64,000 nucleotides of DNA from Pinus tabuliformis. Taxonomy: Eukaryota; Streptophyta; Pinopsida; Pinales; Pinaceae. The translations under genes and the position numbers were made by a program. This document shows positions 1-10,136 of the stretch, piece by piece. Position 1 is the stretch's first letter. Each line of letters begins with the position of its first letter. The notes below the pieces were generated by a model. The model was not told the DNA's origin. It did not search any database and saw only the letters and a program-made list of their open reading frames with translations. Location of the stretch: the NCBI GenBank assembly GCA_031772625.1, contig CM062807.1, forward strand, positions 1,145,119,007 through 1,145,183,006. The letters run 5' to 3'.

Positions 1-2
1 TT

Positions 3-3000
3 CAGCCTCAAAATGAAAAATCATTTCAACAAAATGATAAGACAAATAAAAATAAAGGGAAGAAAACTGATAGACATTGCAACTTTTGTAATCGAGATGG
101 CCATTTAGAATCCAAATGCTTTAAGAAGATGGAAGCCTTGGAAGCAGCAATGGAGAAGCATAATATCCATTTGGAGCACTCTTCAACTTCAACTTCATCT
201 TCAGGAATGGCACTTTCTGCATGTGGTTGTCAAGCATCTCGGTCTGGCTATGCACTACATGTATCTTCTTCTTCTCATTCTCATGAGTGGCTCATTGATT
301 CTGGAGCTTCTTATCACATGGCCAAAAACAAAGCCATGTTTTCTTCTTTAAATGATTGTAACACCAAAAATATATATGTTGGTGATGATAGATCTCTTAG
401 TGTTGTAGGGACTGGAACTGTTCATCTAGACAATGGTCAGTTTAATGATGTATTATGTGTTCCAACCTTATCCTGCAACCTTCTATCTGTATATCAGATA
501 ACCCATTCAGGTGAAGGTAAAATCATTGAATTTTCACCTCACGATGTTGTAATTAAGGACCTAAGAGATCCTAGACAGATTTTAGCCACTGGCATTGCTG
601 ATGATTCTACAAGGTTGTATAAGTTTCACAACTTTGGGTCATCAAATCTTCCCTCAGTATTTGTTGCTCATAATGATGAAGTGAGCAAACTTTGGCATGA
701 GCGATTTGGTCACTTAAACTATTGCTCTCTTCAGAACCTATGTAAAGAAAATATGGTGACAGGTCTTCCAATGGTATCTTGCAGAGATGGTGTTTGTTCC
801 GGGTGTGTACTCGGAAAACATCATCGGGACAGTTTTGAAAAACGTGCCTCTTGGCATGCCTCAGCCCCTTTACAGCTCGTGCATAGTGATTTATGTGGTC
901 CACTTCCAGTTGCTTCATTCTCTGGCTACAAGTATTTCTTAACTTTCATTGATGATTTCTCCAGACGCACTTGGGTATACTTCTTAAAACTCAAGAGTGA
1001 AGTATTTAACACGTTCTTGGCCTTTAATGCCTTTGTTGAAAAACAATCTGGACATCAAATTCTTAAGCTAAGATCTGATAATGGCGGAGAATATGTTAAA
1101 AACACATTCATCAACTTTTGCACTGAAAATGGAATTCAAATGCAACATACTGTTCCATATACTCCACAACAAAATGGTGTAGTTGAAAGGAAGAATTGCA
1201 CCTTAAAGGAAATGGCTAATTGTATGCTTCAATCTAAAGGACTTAGTTTTAATTATTGGGCAGAAGCAATTAACTGTGCAAATTACATAATAAATCACAC
1301 TCCTACTAAGGTTTTAAAGAATATCACTCCAGAAGAAGCATGGAGCTCAAACAAACCAGATGTAAGTCACTTTCGTGTTTTTGGAAGTGAAGCATGGGCC
1401 CATATTCCAGATGAGAAACATAAAGCTTTAGAACCAAAGAGTGAAAAATGTATTTTTGTTGGATATTCTGAAGATGTCAAAGGATATAGACTTATTCCAC
1501 TAAAGTCCAAAAATGTTATCATTAGAAGAGATGTAAAGTTTGATGAAAATATATCGGCCTGCGAGCTTAGTTCGACGGATGTGCCACCTCTCCCTATCTC
1601 TTCTACTTTTGAAAATATTTCTTCTTCAGATGATGAAAGCGAGGATGAAAATCCTCCCCCACCTTCTCAGGATCCTCCTTCAGCTCCTCAGCTTCCAAAA
1701 TGGGTCCGTGCTACTCGGGATGCAGCAGGTGATCTTGCCGGTGATCCTACAGATCAGCGACGTACACGTTCTCAGTTCGAGAGAGCCTCTTCTTTACTGG
1801 CTCAAGCTTCAGTGAATTATGATCCTGACACCTTTGCAGAAGCTTCAGGCCATCCAGATTGGCAAGCCGCTGTGAATGAAGAATATCATTCATTATTGGC
1901 AAATGATACATGGGATCTTGTTCCTCTACCAAAGGGACGAAAACTTGTTAGATGCAAATGGATTTACAGAACCAAGTATGGACCAGATGGGAAAGTTGAT
2001 AAACATAAAGCTCGTCTTGTTGATAAGGGTTTTTCACAAGTTGAAGGCATTGACTATACTGAAACCTTCTCCCCTGTTGCCAAAATGAACTCTATCCGCC
2101 TTGTTCTTTCCCTTGCTGCCTCTTTCAAATGGGAAGTCCATCAGATGGATGTTAAATCCGCCTTCTTGCATGGGGACTTGCATGAAGAAATCTATATGGA
2201 ACAACCTATTGGCTTTATACAAACAGACTCCAACCTTGTATGTCGGCTTAAGAAATCCCTTTATGGTCTCAAGCAAGCTCCTCGAGCTTGGTATGCCAAA
2301 ATGGATAACTTTCTTTTAGAATCTGGCTTCTCTAGGTGTCATTCTGACAATACTGTCTACACCAAGAAAGTGGGCAAGTCTCTTATCATTCTTGTTCTTT
2401 ATGTTGATGATCTTATCATGACTGGTAGTGATCCCAACCTTATAAACCATGTGAAGTCTAACCTTAAAAGGAAGTTTGAAATGACAGACTTAGGACACTG
2501 ACATTATTTTCTCGGTCTTCAAGTCTTGCAATCCAAGGAAGGTATTTCCCTTTCTCAGTCCAAGTATGCCTGTGATATTCTACGCCACTTTCACATGGAA
2601 GACTGTAAGCCAGCCCCTTCTCCCTTTCAGTCTGGAGTCAAACTTTCAGTCACTTGTACTTCTCCTGAAGTTGATGCTACCTTATACTGTCAACTTGTAG
2701 GAAAACTTTTTTATCTAACCCATACTTGTCTTGACCTTTCCTTTGTTGTTGGCCTTGTTGCTCGGTTTATGCAAAACCCACGTGAAAGTCATTGGAAAGC
2801 AGCTAAAAGAATACTTCGTTATGTTCGAGGTACAATTCAGTTTGGGATTCATTACAGTGCCGAAGCAACTCCTCTATTGGTTGGTTTCACTGATTCCGAT
2901 TGGGCTGGTGACCCTGATGATCGGAAGTCTACTGCAGGTTATGTGTTCACTCTTGGTTCAGGACCTATTACATGGGCTTGCAAGAAACAAGGTGCCATTT

Positions 3001-3359
3001 CTCTTTCTTTAGCAGAAGTAGAATATCGTGGTGTCGTAGAAGCTAGTAAGGAAGCCTTGTGGCTTCGTCAGATCCTGTCAGAGTTTGGCTTTCAGCAGCA
3101 ACATCCGACTACACTTTGGTGTGATAATCAAAGTGCCATTCAGCTATGCAAAGATCCAATCCAACATCAACACAGCAAACACATTGAACTGCACATGCAC
3201 TTCATCGGAAAGCTCATTCACGACCATGTTCTTGAAGTGCAATATTGTTCAATAGATGATCAAGTTGTAGACATCTTTACAAAGGCTCTCATAGAGGCGA
3301 AGTTCACTAAACTTCGATTTATGGTTGGAGTTCAGGAAGTTGTCACTAAGGGGGGATAG
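3..3359 (+). pseudogene. copia gag-pol polyprotein with one in-frame stop
   Basis: The reading frame is open from base 3. A nucleocapsid CX2CX4HX4C zinc knuckle lies at about 78-116. Counting residues from the Met at 129, the protease Asp of IDSGAS is residue 57, the integrase HHCC residues are H190, H195, C223 and C226, and the integrase DDE residues are D254, D317 and E353. The reverse transcriptase has QMDVKSAF (about 672) and YVDD at 758-761. A TGA at 2499-2501 stops translation just before the conserved HYFLGL motif. The same frame reopens at once and runs to 3359 through RNase H (FTDSDW, AEVEY, CDNQS) to the copia C-terminus. Reverse transcriptase and RNase H are therefore separated by a nonsense change, not by a deletion. 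Protein would act in cytoplasmic virus-like particles to copy and integrate the element. Confidence 0.92.
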
Positions 3360-3430
3360 GTTCTAATGCCTCCTTCCTTCTCCTATTGTATCATATTTGT
3401 AAATCCTTCAATCCTATCCCAAGTTGTTCT

Positions 3431-3440
3431 TAAGGGGGGA
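3431..3440 (+). other. polypurine tract of the copia element
   Basis: A purine run ends exactly at the TG that opens the 3' LTR at 3441, the position where plus-strand priming occurs in LTR retrotransposons. A second very similar purine run lies at about 3349-3358, directly at the end of the pol frame, so the tract is duplicated about 80 bp apart. Confidence 0.8.
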
Positions 3441-3879
3441 TGTTAGGATATTCCGACACATAGGAAATAGTTAAGTACAACTTGGTCTAGTATAGAGTTA
3501 GGTAAAGTGTGTTTCTTTACTATGTACATTTTGTAACTTACAATCCGACGGTCACAATATGTAGTGATCCGACGGTTCATTCTCTCCTCGGTATTACCGA
3601 CACTTGATCCGTGGCTTAACACCCGATTGGTCCATGATCTCTATTTAAAGAGCATGGAGGGTCATTTGTAGGGTAATCCGTCTATGAGAGAAGCATATGT
3701 AAATTTTCATTCTTTTATTAATAAATTGCCTGAAGTGGCCGCGTTGGCTCAGGTCGTGGACTATTTCCCTCTTTGAGGGTTTTAACCACGTCAAAATACT
3801 GGTGTATTGATCTGTGATCTGTTTGTGAGCAGTGTCCTTTGGTGTTCTGTCTGAGGAATTTACCCTGTAAATTCCTACA
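3441..3879 (+). repeat. 3' LTR of copia element (439 bp)
   Basis: It starts TGTTAGGA next to the polypurine tract and ends TCCTACA, giving the usual short imperfect terminal inverted repeat with TG...CA ends. A TATA-like stretch (TATTTAAAG) lies near 3643. The following sequence changes to gene-like DNA at 3880. The partner LTR is outside the window. Confidence 0.82.
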
Positions 3880-4279
3880 GTTGGATGCAGAGAGAACCAA
3901 TGGAAGAAATGAGTCCATAGATGATGATGATGGGTATTCCATGGCCGTCGAAGAAGGCAAACAGAGAAACGATTATTTAGAGCAGCTTATAGAGGACGCA
4001 AATAAAAAGTGCGATGCAGCTCGATTCCGTGTGATCGAAGTACCTGGCAACGATGAGAAGATAAAAGATGACATTCTCAGGTGGTGTAAGGTGTATTCAT
4101 CTGCACACAGTGAATGGTGTGTTAGGTTTGAGGTTGAACTCACTGGAAGTCGTTTTCCCTCATTGTTTAAGCGCTGTATTGTTTGCCACAAAGCGCTGCC
4201 ATTCACTGTCTCTAGGTTGTGTAGTTGTGCTAACGAATTATGCCTGTTCAGCTTTGAAGTTTTAGGGCTAGGAGCTTAG
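3839..4279 (+). pseudogene. 5' part of SRR1-like gene fragment, first duplicate unit
   Basis: The real gene-like sequence begins at 3880, because the first 41 bases of the open frame belong to the LTR. It encodes an acidic stretch (SIDDDDGYS) and then a segment around RWCKVYSSAHSEW ending in a TAG at 4277-4279. The same segment recurs 300 bp downstream without that stop and in the same frame, so this is the upstream member of a tandem duplication. I do not recognise the domain in this segment. It could be part of a 5' exon of the SRR1-like gene or read-through of an intron. Confidence 0.5.
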
Positions 4280-4607
4280 GTACTGCAAGTGCTGGTCCGA
4301 ATGCCATTGTGCGATGCAGCTCGATTTCGCGTGATCGAAATACCTGGCAGCGATGGGAACCTAAAAGATGACATTCTCAGGTGGTGTAAGGTGTATTCCT
4401 CTGCACACAGTGAATGGTGTGTTAAGTTTGAGGTTGAACTCACTGGAAGTCGTTTTGCCTCATTGTTTAAGCGTTGTATTGTTTGCCACAAAGGGCTCCC
4501 ATTCACTGTCTCTAGGCTGTGTAGTTGTGTTGACAAATTATGCCTGTTCAGCTTCGAAGTTTTAGGGCTAGGAGCTCAGGTACTGCAAGAGCTGGTCCGA
4601 ATGCCAC
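4008..4607 (+). repeat. two-copy 300-bp tandem duplication
   Basis: Unit 1 (4008-4307) and unit 2 (4308-4607) align without gaps over most of their length, both starting around a GCGATGCAGCTCGATT motif and both ending around GCTGGTCCGAATGCCA. A modest number of substitutions separate them. One of these makes the unit 1 stop (TTAG against TCAG). Because 300 is a multiple of three, the frame is preserved across the junction. Confidence 0.9.
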
Positions 4608-5587
4608 TGGAATTGATCGATTTAGAAATTTCCCTCGCGTCGGTTGCGGCAAACGGCTATCGTGATGTGTTTGAACCATTCCCTCCTTTTATCTTGCATC
4701 AAAGGGAGATTCGTCAACGTTCAGAGGTCTTAAATGATAACAACATTGAAAACCCTAATGACAACCCTACAAGCATTCTAACTCCACATTTTCATTGCTT
4801 TGACGTTATTCTATATATTGAAGGATTTCTAACTCTTGAGTTTTATTCAATGATCCCGTTGTTTTCTTGGTTAATCCGTAAGATGGGGAAGAGTACCTCT
4901 AGATTGGCAATTACCGAGAATACCTCTGCCTCTGTTGTAGAAACAGAAGATAATGAAACACATAGTAGACCAAGAATTCAAGACATAGTAGCCAAAGTAC
5001 AATCGGCAATTATGGAGAATACCTCTGCCTCTGTTGTAGAAACAAAAGATAATGAAACACATAATAGAATTCAAGACATAGTAGCCAAAGTACAATTGGC
5101 AATTATAGAGAATACCTCTGCCTCTGGTGTAGAAACAGAAGATAATAAAAGAATTGAAGACATAGTAGCCAAAGTACAATTGGCTGTGGAAACGTTAGAG
5201 AAATCTTCCTTCTTCCGATATTTTAAGCGACAGATGCGACACCCCAAACTGGTTGAACAAATAAAAAGGGTGATAGCCGCAGGTCCACAACATTCACAAT
5301 TACAACTGGTTCTCTATGGCGTTGGAGGGATGGAGCGTGTACCCGGGTGCCCAAGACTAGTGGAAGTTTGCCACACGCAGTTAGCATTTGTTATTTTATT
5401 AAGAGACAAATTCCCATGGGTGAGGGATATCGTGGTGTACGATCCATCGGTGCCTCCTGTGCAACAAAAAGCTATCAATGCCTTGAATTGCACTTTTCTG
5501 TCTGTTAATGAATATGGGAAATGGACAGTGGAGAGACCCACCTTATTTTTCATGCCTCACTGTCCAACTGATGAGGAGCTGCACTAG
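4289..5587 (+). CDS. SRR1-like domain protein, probably a truncated gene fragment
   Basis: The C-terminal third matches the SRR1 family, named for Arabidopsis SENSITIVITY TO RED LIGHT REDUCED 1, which acts in phytochrome B signalling and the circadian clock. Diagnostic blocks are QLVLYGVGGME, a leucine-rich helix (QLAFVILLRDKFPW), VVYDPSVPP, ALNCTFLSVNEYGKW and PTLFFMPHCPTD. In known SRR1 proteins the domain continues well beyond MPHC, but here a stop follows after about eight residues, so the end is missing or in another exon. The first Met at 4289 is arbitrary, since the frame is shared with the upstream duplicate. The stretch at about 4700-4890 is hydrophobic and may be an unspliced intron. 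An in-frame triple repeat follows at 4916-5190. No promoter or polyadenylation signal is evident. Confidence 0.6.
   Translation: MLVRMPLCDAARFRVIEIPGSDGNLKDDILRWCKVYSSAHSEWCVKFEVELTGSRFASLFKRCIVCHKGLPFTVSRLCSCVDKLCLFSFEVLGLGAQVLQELVRMPLELIDLEISLASVAANGYRDVFEPFPPFILHQREIRQRSEVLNDNNIENPNDNPTSILTPHFHCFDVILYIEGFLTLEFYSMIPLFSWLIRKMGKSTSRLAITENTSASVVETEDNETHSRPRIQDIVAKVQSAIMENTSASVVETKDNETHNRIQDIVAKVQLAIIENTSASGVETEDNKRIEDIVAKVQLAVETLEKSSFFRYFKRQMRHPKLVEQIKRVIAAGPQHSQLQLVLYGVGGMERVPGCPRLVEVCHTQLAFVILLRDKFPWVRDIVVYDPSVPPVQQKAINALNCTFLSVNEYGKWTVERPTLFFMPHCPTDEELH
4916..5190 (+). repeat. three in-frame protein repeats within SRR1-like ORF
   Basis: Units begin at 4916, 5015 and 5108, so spacing is 99 and 93 bp, both multiples of three. 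Each encodes ENTSAS(V/G)VET(E/K)DN followed by R-IQDIVAKVQ-AI. The repeat lies directly N-terminal to the conserved domain, which normally starts with a helix resembling the QDIVAKVQ part. Extra copies of that helix are therefore the simplest reading. Confidence 0.9.
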
Positions 5588-6045
5588 CACGCACCGATTA
5601 AGAGGGGTTGTTGCGCCCCTGCCGTCCAGCGTTGCGCCCCCGTTCATGTGTCATACGTTACGGTGCCCGGTGACATATCACACCTTTTAAAAGGATTATG
5701 GCGTCGACGGTTCAATCCCTCAGAGATGATTAACTCGGACGACTAGTGAACCCTCCGCAATGTGAGTCCTCCCGTGGCAGTGTTGACTAGACCACCATGA
5801 ATAATTGCTGCTAGGTATGTTATGTTACGACAATATAATATAATTAATTAATTTTAATCAATTTATATAAATTGATTATTTTAATTAAAAAATTATATAT
5901 TTAAAAAAATATTAATAATATTATTAAAAAAAATATTGTTATATAAAAAAAAATTCAAGTTATTTAAAAATAAAAATAAAATTAGAATTATTAAAAAAAA
6001 AGTAAAAAAATTAGAGTTAAAAAAAATAAAAAAATCCAAGGGAAT
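5588..6045. other. gene-free, AT-rich interval
   Basis: The first 230 bases after the SRR1-like stop are GC-balanced without a convincing frame. From about 5820 the sequence is A/T homopolymer-rich. I see no gene here. A tRNA-like B-box resemblance near 5710 was considered and rejected. Confidence 0.6.
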
Positions 6046-6446
6046 ATTATTGATGAGCTACATGATGAGAGGATGTCTAGATTATAGACATCAAGATGAA
6101 AGACACTAAATGAAGAAAATCCACAACATTAGAGCTTTGAGGACAAAGCTTCCGAAGGAAGGGGCTATGTTATGAATATAATTCATAACAAGTGACATAA
6201 ATAAAATTAATGTAAATATTAAATAATCAAATATTAGTTATGTTAAATAGTCATTAAGTTAAGTGAAAAGGCATGTCTAAAAGACATGCCCAGTCACAAA
6301 AGGACACCTGCTTAGGTATATATAGGCGGGTCCTCATTGTAAACAATCATCACTTGTACAATTTTATATGTAATAAATTATTATTTTAAAATACCTCTTG
6401 TGTATTTTTACATTCAAGTCTACAAGCTATCAGTTTTTATGCTTCA
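6046..6446 (+). mobile_element. 3' end of a small gypsy-type retrotransposon (internal tail plus LTR)
   Basis: The 120 bases before the LTR end in GAGGACAAAGC followed by a purine-rich stretch and TGTTATG. This is the same arrangement as the end of the intact element at 58571-62181 (GAGGACAAAGC, purine run, TGTTATG at 61967). The rest of the internal region is absent or unrecognisable in the AT-rich DNA upstream. No primer-binding site follows the LTR, which fits a 3' LTR. Confidence 0.7.
6168..6446 (+). repeat. 3' LTR (279 bp), relative of the 58-62 kb element
   Basis: It starts TGTTATG and ends TTTTATGCTTCA, the same ends as the 215-bp LTRs at 58571 and 61967. A perfect hairpin (GGCATGTCT, 3-base loop, AGACATGCC) occupies 6270-6290 just upstream of a TATA box (TATATATA, 6317-6324). 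The 58-kb LTRs also have a hairpin close upstream of a TATA box. The sequence between is diverged, so this is a sister family rather than the same copy. Confidence 0.75.
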
Positions 6447-6633
6447 GTAGTAAGGGCGAGAATCAGTGTCATAGTATATGCGAGATCACAAAGCCATATA
6501 CTATATGTGGGAGCACCGATATATATCAATACGAGAGCCACAAAGTTCTACCAATGCGAGAATATATAGAGAAGCCTACAAGAATACCATGCGAGTTTAT
6601 ACCACAAATATATTGTAGATCATGCCACAGGAT

Positions 6634-6740
6634 AATGCGAGACACTGCCAACCATAGAGTATTCGAGACCATCTAGCCACAGAGTATGCGAGACCATCTA
6701 GCCACAGAATATGTGAGACCATCCAACCATAGATGCGAGC
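6634..6740 (+). repeat. 25-bp minisatellite, about four units
   Basis: Units read GAGACCATCTAGCCACAGAG plus TATGC with small changes, starting near 6640, 6665, 6690 and 6715. The preceding 190 bases contain looser versions of the same GCGAGA...CCACA pattern, so the array probably extends upstream in decayed form. No frame of interest crosses it. Confidence 0.85.
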
Positions 6741-7080
6741 CATAAGGAGCTTTAGTTGCGAACCTTAAGGAGCCTAAGAGATCCTCGAATTTTAGCCACA
6801 AAAGTGCAATTTTTCTTGCTTTAAATGGGGGAGGATGGACACCTTTATATAGTTGTTTTAGTGTGAAAGGTCATGTCCTTTGGGGCATGTCAGCTTGATT
6901 ATTAAGGTCGACTTATGGAGGGAAACAAAAATTCAAATTTAAACCTTCTTTCTTATGTGGAGCCGACCTATGGATTTCCTTGATTAAATTTGTCACATCA
7001 AGTATATATATATTGGTTCCTTACCCAATTTGAATTCTCCTCGGGGTAGGATGGGATTTCTCATGGGAAATTCGTCCCAT
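6741..7080. other. no gene seen
   Basis: The stretch includes a short TATA-containing sequence near 7000-7015 and an imperfect repeat of the GGCATGTC motif near 6865-6890, perhaps an older LTR relative. I see no coding region. Confidence 0.4.
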
Positions 7081-7084
7081 CGCT

Positions 7085-8127
7085 GCCCAAATTTCAACAC
7101 AACCTGCCTCCTGACTCAAACTGGAATATTGTTGTTCCAACCCCCTTCACTACATGTTTGGTATCAACTCTAAACACCACATGCAATTTTGAGTCTCACT
7201 TGGTCAGGATGTCAAACAATTCTCGTGCCCCTATCATATGCCATGTGGCTTCATTGTCTAACAACCACACAACCAATGGTAAGGTGCTCAAGGAAAGGTA
7301 GGAAGCAAGTGTGAACACAGTTTCAAACTTATTGGCAATCTCTTCTTGAGCTTATGTTGATGCAACTATAGTTGATTGCATAACCTTTCCACCTTCTTCC
7401 TTTCTGGACATTGTGAAGCATAGTGTCTCGTCTTATGACAAGAAAGACACTTGACCTTAGTCAAGTCCTTCTTTGATTGTGAGGTTGACTTCTCACTCTT
7501 GTTGCTCGAACCTTTCCCTTTGCTCCTTTTTTCTTGATTGGCGAGAGTAAGATTCTCGTTATCCCCACTCTTATGTTGTCCTCTAGACAATGATTTCTTC
7601 TAGATTTCCTTTTGATTGAATTCGTCCTATAGTTTACTCCAATCAAGGAATTTCTCTTGTGCTAGAACATCTCTCACAAAGGTAGCCCATTGTTTTGTGA
7701 ACTTGCTCAAAGCTATCCTTACAAGCTCCTCATCTAATATGCCCGCCCCAAGAACTCTAAACCTATCTCGAATTTGATGAATCCTAGTGAGGTATGATGC
7801 TACTGTGTCTGTTTTAGACATCTTGGTGTTCTTTAGCTTTACCCTCAACACCATTTTCCATTTTTGGTTATCACTATGATATAGACTCATCAGAACGACC
7901 CACATCTCATGGGCACTCTTCTTTTCTTGAAATGTGGGGGATCAAATGATGATACATCTGACTCTCACATCCTTCAAATTAAGAGTGACTAGTGCTCTAA
8001 CCTGAGTTTTTGTAAACTCCCATAGGAGGCTATTCTCCATGAGAACCAATGCTATTCTCTCCTTCCATGGGCTGGAGTTGTAGGCACCCCCCAAGCTATC
8101 CTCAAATCTCAGACCAATCGCTGCCAT
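7085..8127 (-). pseudogene. copia gag-protease remnant
   Basis: Read on the minus strand, it starts MAAIGLRFEDSLGGAYN (Met at 8127), like the gag start of the intact copia at 37825. A gag helix region follows (VLRVKLKNTKM, VASYLTRIHQIRDRF, 7627-7905), then a zinc knuckle C-LS-C-HKTR-H-YASQ-C (7366-7590). A protease-like stretch near 7090-7280 reads WLLDNEATWHM, where functional copia has WLLDSGATWHM, so the catalytic DSG is mutated. Frameshifts separate the pieces, and integrase and reverse transcriptase are missing. Confidence 0.8.
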
Positions 8128-8129
8128 CT

Positions 8130-8765
8130 TTCCAAATTACAAAATTAATTGAAAGGTTCTGCTGTCACACCTTGATTGGTATGATCTCCCTCTCTCCTCT
8201 GAGGGTTGACCTCTGTCAATCTTGTTGGCTGCACCTCTTACGATTTGTACGACCTTTGTTGGCTGACCTTGCCAACTGCTGCAAGCTTTAACGGTCACTA
8301 TTGGCTTATGTTTGTCGGGGAAAATCCCTTGCCCAATGACTTTGCAGAATAACTTTGCCTGCGATTAGCAATGCTTCGACTGCGCTCCTACTAGTTTTGC
8401 TACATTTTGTTCTCCTGATCAACTTCTTTTCTTGCACCTGTGAATCCTATTGTTTGTGTTAGTTGGTCAACTTTGCCCTTTATGTGGGGTTTGACTTGTA
8501 AACCCTATACGTATGCAATCTACCCCTTGGTTCTTTTCGAATGCCCTCAACATTTGACCCAAGCTTGTGCAACTTTGTACCTCACTCGTGGCTTGCCTAT
8601 CCTTGCACATGGGTTCGTTCGACTGCTGATTGGCGGTTGTCTCTACCCGCGACTGGCTCGACTCCTTTTCTCACTTTGTTGTCCGACTATTCCCCCACAT
8701 TGACTCTTCAAACTTATTACTTCTTTTCTTAGAGGATGTGCCCCCACTGTTGTGGGGTGACTCAA
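8130..8765. other. no gene seen; probable leader/LTR remnant
   Basis: This interval lies upstream (minus-strand sense) of the gag remnant, so it would hold its leader and 5' LTR. I cannot find LTR ends or an intact primer-binding site here. Short open frames exist but look random. Confidence 0.4.
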
Positions 8766-8896
8766 CTTGGCCTAGGTTAGTGTGGGAAAAATCCTCAACC
8801 CCATAAGGTGTGATCTTGGTGACAAACTAAGAGAAGGGGTTGTCACCTAATCCCAACTCTCTTCGTTAAAGCTTTCTCCTAGTTAAGCTAAGGGGG
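8766..8896. repeat. conserved 100-130-bp motif, copy 1
   Basis: The pattern is GGGAAAAATCCTCAACCCC, AAGGTGTG, AGAGAAGGGG-TGTCACC, then CTC-TTCGTTAAAGC and AAGCTAAGGGGG. A close relative lies at about 48515-48640. A weaker relative forms the start of both giant LTRs (26904 and about 39370). It abuts the copia LTR that begins at 8897. Confidence 0.7.
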
Positions 8897-9605
8897 TGTT
8901 GAGAAATCTAGGACAGAGAGAGATGTGGTGATTTCTCTAGCAATGATAACTGCTTATGAAGACTTTTTACTTTCTTAATTAGGTTCTTATGTGATCTTCT
9001 TCATTAAACAACTATCAAACCATAAAGAACAATAAGACAAAGGACACAAGATATAGGCTATCAGCGAGGGCTAGAACCTCTCCAAGCTTGAGAGGAAAAC
9101 CCACCGAATTCTTCTTCTTCTAGAACCTTCAATTGATGAATTCCAAGACCAAGACGCTTGACCTAATAGCCTCTCCAAGACCAAGTCAATTCTTACTTCA
9201 AGTCAAAGTCAATTGCTTCTTGAAGATGCTGCACTTTCTCCTTCTTCACTAGCCCTTGGCTCAACAACTTAAGTCTGAAATTCTTGGCCTCCTTCTCTGC
9301 AATTTTCGGCTACCTGTAGGTGACTACAATTTCCCATGTGTGACCGAATTAGGGCTACTTCAACCTTCCTTCTCCTTCGCTTGGCTAGGGCTAGCTTCTT
9401 TGTGACTTTGGCCTTCAATATAGCTTTCTTTCTTGCCTTGTTTCAACCCTCTTGAGATGACTGTAATTTGGACTTGCAGTAGGTAGGGAAACCCTAGTTT
9501 CCTCGCATGTGTGAACATAATTAGCCCAAAAGTTAAAACAGACATGCAATTACTTCGCTCTTTATTTGATCTTGAACTTCTTCTCTTCGTTTGGTTTTTG
9601 AGGTA
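8897..9605 (-). repeat. 3' LTR of the 8.9-12.5 kb copia element, truncated
   Basis: It begins (plus-strand view) TGTTGAGAAATCTAGG and aligns to 11532 onward across about 700 bases with scattered substitutions and a small insertion in the right copy. Similarity ends near 9605, where the right copy goes on into a TATA-bearing U3 but this copy goes into internal sequence. An internal deletion therefore removed its U3. Confidence 0.82.
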
Positions 9606-10136
9606 GAGCATTCATCCATGTAAAGCATACCTCATTTTCTTCCTTTTAGTCATCTAGACTTCCTTCAACAACTTCCTTGATTGAAATAATTTCAGTCACC
9701 TTGACCTGCTTCACTCCTTATGACATCATACCATCATTCCATGAATCCCATACAAGGTGGGATTCTCAGTGAGACACTTGCTTCTTCCAATAGGCGAACC
9801 TTTCAATGAAGATTCCAATGGAGGATGTTGATCATCCTCATCCAACAAATGCTCCTCTTGAATAATGACTTTCTTCTTCCCGTAAGTACTACTTATGCTT
9901 CTAATGAGGCGTCCAAGAGCTACATCCTTCTATAGGTGACTGCGATAGATTTCTATCTGAACAATCTTTCATGCTTCTCTAAGATGATGTCATGAGTTCT
10001 TGCTTTGAATCGTATGCTTCTATGATGCCATGATGCTTCGTATCATGCTTCTAATGATTCCTATCATGATAGCTACATTTTACAATAGAAAAACTTGAGA
10101 CAGAAACTTGAAAAGAACTAGGTGAGGAAGACTATC
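9606..10136 (-). pseudogene. remnant of copia pol/linker, unassigned
   Basis: On the minus strand, patches of plausible coding sequence remain. One (about 9760-9860) contains DEDDQHPPLESS and ENPTLYGIHGMM. Another (about 9650-9720) reads VTEIISIKEVVEGSLDD. They look like the low-complexity linker between integrase and reverse transcriptase, but no catalytic motif survives. The assignment rests on position between gag and the 3' LTR. Confidence 0.4.

Larger units (their letters stand above)
1..3879 (+). mobile_element. Ty1/copia LTR retrotransposon, 5' end outside window
   Basis: The order zinc knuckle, protease, integrase, reverse transcriptase, RNase H is the Ty1/copia order (integrase before reverse transcriptase). 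The body is followed by a polypurine tract at 3431-3440 and a 3' LTR at 3441-3879. The 5' LTR and primer-binding site lie before base 1, so the target duplication cannot be checked. The element lies directly against the SRR1-like gene fragment that begins at 3880, which suggests insertion into or next to that gene. The polyprotein has one stop codon, so this copy looks non-functional although little decayed otherwise. Confidence 0.93.

Noticed and set aside
4871-5179. Minus-strand 102-residue frame with FGYYVFNS repeats
   Set aside because: It is the antisense shadow of the triple repeat in the SRR1-like frame.
5640-5780. tRNA/SINE-like B box (GGTTCAATCCC near 5710)
   Set aside because: No convincing A box at the right distance, no tRNA cloverleaf, and no A- or T-tail with target duplication.
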